This document shows positions 62,402 through 64,000 of a stretch of DNA of 64,000 nucleotides, in pieces. The notes beneath the pieces were generated by a model. It did not search any database. It saw only the letters and a program-made list of their open reading frames with translations, and was not told where the DNA came from. How positions within the stretch are numbered: position 1 is the first letter of the stretch; each line of letters opens with the position of its first letter. The DNA is from Fidelibacterota bacterium. GTDB taxonomy: Bacteria > Fidelibacterota > UBA8477 > JABMPR01. A program made the translations under genes and the position numbers. Location: assembly GCA_024278595.1 (NCBI GenBank), contig JAJRSW010000011.1:62001-126000 (forward strand), in the 5' to 3' direction.

Positions 62402-64000
62402 ATGATGAGTAAACATTATTTTAGTCGTGTCATAGTACGTCATATCTTGCTGGTCCCACTCTTGATCATACTATCAACCACCAGCATCTGGGGTGCTGAT
62501 GGACTGCGCGACATTCAGCATTTGATGGATCTTGGGGACCTGGACCATAACGGGAACAATGATTTTGGAGCGATTCGAAAGGTCGGCGACGGCTCAGAAT
62601 TAATCGCTTTTGAGGTTACCCCTGATGGTGAGTTTAACATCACCTGGCGTTTTGCCCTACCCGAGAACCTGGTAGGTGAATGGGTTGATTTCACTTTGAC
62701 TGACCTGAATTTGAATGGCCGACCGGAAATAGTCGCCATTACCAAGCTCATCTCAGCAGCCTCTGGGAACAGCGCTCCCTGGATGTACGGTTTCGAATGG
62801 AATGGTCAGGAATTTGAGTTTATCCCCAGTTTTCAATGGGGCTGGGCACCGGATAACGGGCTATTTGCTCGTCCGGTTCAGATCGAAGCCGGAGATATCG
62901 ATGACGATGGTCTTACAGAACTCATCGTTTTACTCAGTGCACCACAGACAAATTTACTGGTCATTGAATTTAAAGGTGACTTGAGTTCGGCTGCCATCCA
63001 GGTGGAATTTGCTGGCCTTCCCGCAGCCATGACCCGGATCCCGGCCTCCATCCTCATGACCCTGGTCGATGTGAACAATGACCAGAATGACGATATCCTG
63101 CTATTTCAGAAGCAGGGTAAGCAACTCATGGCAGCCAGCATAATCGCAACCGGAGAAGACAAATATACGAACCGTCAGGCATCTCCCTTGAAGTTGGAAT
63201 CCGGCAATACAGAGATCATTCGCCCCTCAGCAATCGCTTCAACCGATCTAAATCTGTCCGGATCAGACCAGGTCTATCTGGGAAGCTCAAAGGGCCACAT
63301 CTATCAATACAATTCAAGTCGGGGCGGGTTCGTCTGGCAGTCATTTGGTGAACCGGTTCATCAACTTGGTTTTTCTGATCTAAATGGGAACGGCCTCCAG
63401 GAGTGTCTGATCCGGACTGGTGATCAGGTTTATTATCTTGAGCAGGAATCAAGTGAGAGTGGCTTTGACCAGTTTAATTCCCTGGTTGATGAAGATATCT
63501 TTGGTAGTGCTGTTTTAGCCTTTCAGGATGGCCTTTTATTAGCGCGACATGGTCGTTACCAATTCCGGGCAATTGATTCAAACCGGGATGAAGCCCTTGA
63601 GGTCGTCCAGGAAGTACTGGAGACTGAGGGCGACCTGGAGCTGGAAACAGACCTGGGAACTATCCCACCTGCAGTAACACCCCTGTTAGAGAAATTGACC
63701 GCCGAACCGGTTGAACAACTGGCTATCATGCCTGAGATCAAAAGAAAACCCAAGACTCCAGATGTGATACTCCATGCTGGAGATAGCTTCGTGCATAATA
63801 TCCCCCGCCAGGATGAGATCGATCCCGGTCAGGCCTATGTCAAATTTAAAACTTATCCCGAAGGAATGCGTCTGGGGAAAGATTTCATGCTCAGGTGGAA
63901 CCCGGCTGAAGACCAGTTGGGTTATCACCAAATCTCCTATTCCTTTGGTCAACAACTCGATACTCTTTTCACGCTGTATGTAAATCACATCCCTGAAATC
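62402..64000 (+). CDS. Secreted FG-GAP/VCBS-type protein, 3' truncated by window end
   Basis: An open frame runs from ATG at 62402 (a second ATG follows directly) through 533 codons to the end of the window without a stop. MMSKHYFSRVIVRHILLVPL...STTSIWGA is a signal peptide (~30 aa). The body contains repeated calcium-loop-like motifs spaced like a beta-propeller: DLDHNGNNDF, DIDDDGLTEL, DVNNDQNDDI, DLNLSGSDQV and DLNGNGLQEC, typical of FG-GAP/VCBS surface proteins. Near residues 465-530 an Ig-like domain of the cadherin/He_PIG type appears (IDPGQAYVKFKTYPEGMRLG then LRWNPAEDQLGYH). The remaining part, possibly with the sorting domain, lies outside the window. Function: probable surface binding or scaffold, inferred. 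Confidence 0.85.
   Translation, partial: MMSKHYFSRVIVRHILLVPLLIILSTTSIWGADGLRDIQHLMDLGDLDHNGNNDFGAIRKVGDGSELIAFEVTPDGEFNITWRFALPENLVGEWVDFTLTDLNLNGRPEIVAITKLISAASGNSAPWMYGFEWNGQEFEFIPSFQWGWAPDNGLFARPVQIEAGDIDDDGLTELIVLLSAPQTNLLVIEFKGDLSSAAIQVEFAGLPAAMTRIPASILMTLVDVNNDQNDDILLFQKQGKQLMAASIIATGEDKYTNRQASPLKLESGNTEIIRPSAIASTDLNLSGSDQVYLGSSKGHIYQYNSSRGGFVWQSFGEPVHQLGFSDLNGNGLQECLIRTGDQVYYLEQESSESGFDQFNSLVDEDIFGSAVLAFQDGLLLARHGRYQFRAIDSNRDEALEVVQEVLETEGDLELETDLGTIPPAVTPLLEKLTAEPVEQLAIMPEIKRKPKTPDVILHAGDSFVHNIPRQDEIDPGQAYVKFKTYPEGMRLGKDFMLRWNPAEDQLGYHQISYSFGQQLDTLFTLYVNHIPEI

Noticed and set aside
1..64000. tRNA, rRNA or prophage genes
   Set aside because: I looked for clover-leaf-like segments with TTCRA loops, rRNA signatures, integrases and phage structural genes by eye and saw none that I could support.

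Overview
The window reads as a chromosomal segment from a Gram-negative bacterium of the FCB superphylum, most likely a Marinimicrobia (SAR406)-like lineage. The main evidence is three secreted proteins ending in the C-terminal type IX-style sorting domain with the YPNPFN motif. Supporting evidence is the split class I fumarase, a two-subunit 2-oxoacid:ferredoxin oxidoreductase, a short-form AMP nucleosidase and a TonB/ExbB/2xExbD operon. The taxonomic call is an inference, because no rRNA, tRNA or marker protein is present. I saw no CRISPR array, phage gene or transposase.

Layout. 1-1.1 kb: end of a TauE/SafE-like membrane protein and a small secreted Fn3-like protein. 1.6-18.0 kb: two giant minus-strand secreted proteins (about 2451 and 2861 aa) built from adhesin-type beta-sandwich modules; the second also has a dockerin and a cohesin-like module. 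18.3-22.4 kb: lipoprotein, AMP nucleosidase, class A penicillin-binding protein. 22.8-27.2 kb: central carbon block (korA-korB, then fumarase alpha-beta), complemented by aconitase at 47.3 kb. 27.7-33.6 kb: Lon-like AAA protease, a frameshifted fatty-aldehyde-type dehydrogenase, and a sphingosine-1-phosphate-lyase-like enzyme. 33.7-41.6 kb: third sorted secreted protein, Tat-type LD-carboxypeptidase, YqgE/AlgH, penicillin acylase family protein, short glycerol-3-phosphate dehydrogenase. 41.8-46.9 kb: tandem duplication of an SLC13 transporter plus universal-stress-protein module. 47.3-52.4 kb: aconitase and RecQ. 52.7-54.7 kb: a LOG-family gene, an FMN-binding membrane protein gene broken by two in-frame TAA codons, and an asparaginase-like remnant, i.e. 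a local patch of gene decay. 54.9-57.0 kb: a ParB-like protein paired with a spore-photoproduct-lyase-like radical SAM enzyme. 57.3-61.2 kb: tonB-exbD-exbD-exbB operon and a ctp protease. 61.4-64 kb: a small secreted protein and the start of a large FG-GAP-type secreted protein that runs off the window.

The most distinctive feature outside the genes is the number of interspersed palindromic elements. Family A (about 180 bp, three copies) has long terminal inverted repeats. Family B (134 to about 218 bp, four copies) has ends that pair across a GCAAAAAGT core. Family D (three copies) shares its tip sequence with family A. Family C has two 90-98 bp copies, and there is one 212 bp MITE-like element. 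Many solo hairpins also occur. One family A copy ends nine bases before the start codon of one of the duplicated transporters. These elements look like non-autonomous mobile or RAYT/REP-type repeats, but no driving transposase is in view.

No single obvious new defence or biosynthetic system is visible. The best candidates for new biology are the ParB-like/SPL-like pair (the SPL-like enzyme seems to lack the hydrogen-donor cysteine of true spore photoproduct lyase), the SLC13-Usp coupling, the S1P-lyase/fatty-aldehyde-dehydrogenase pair, and the repeat superfamily.
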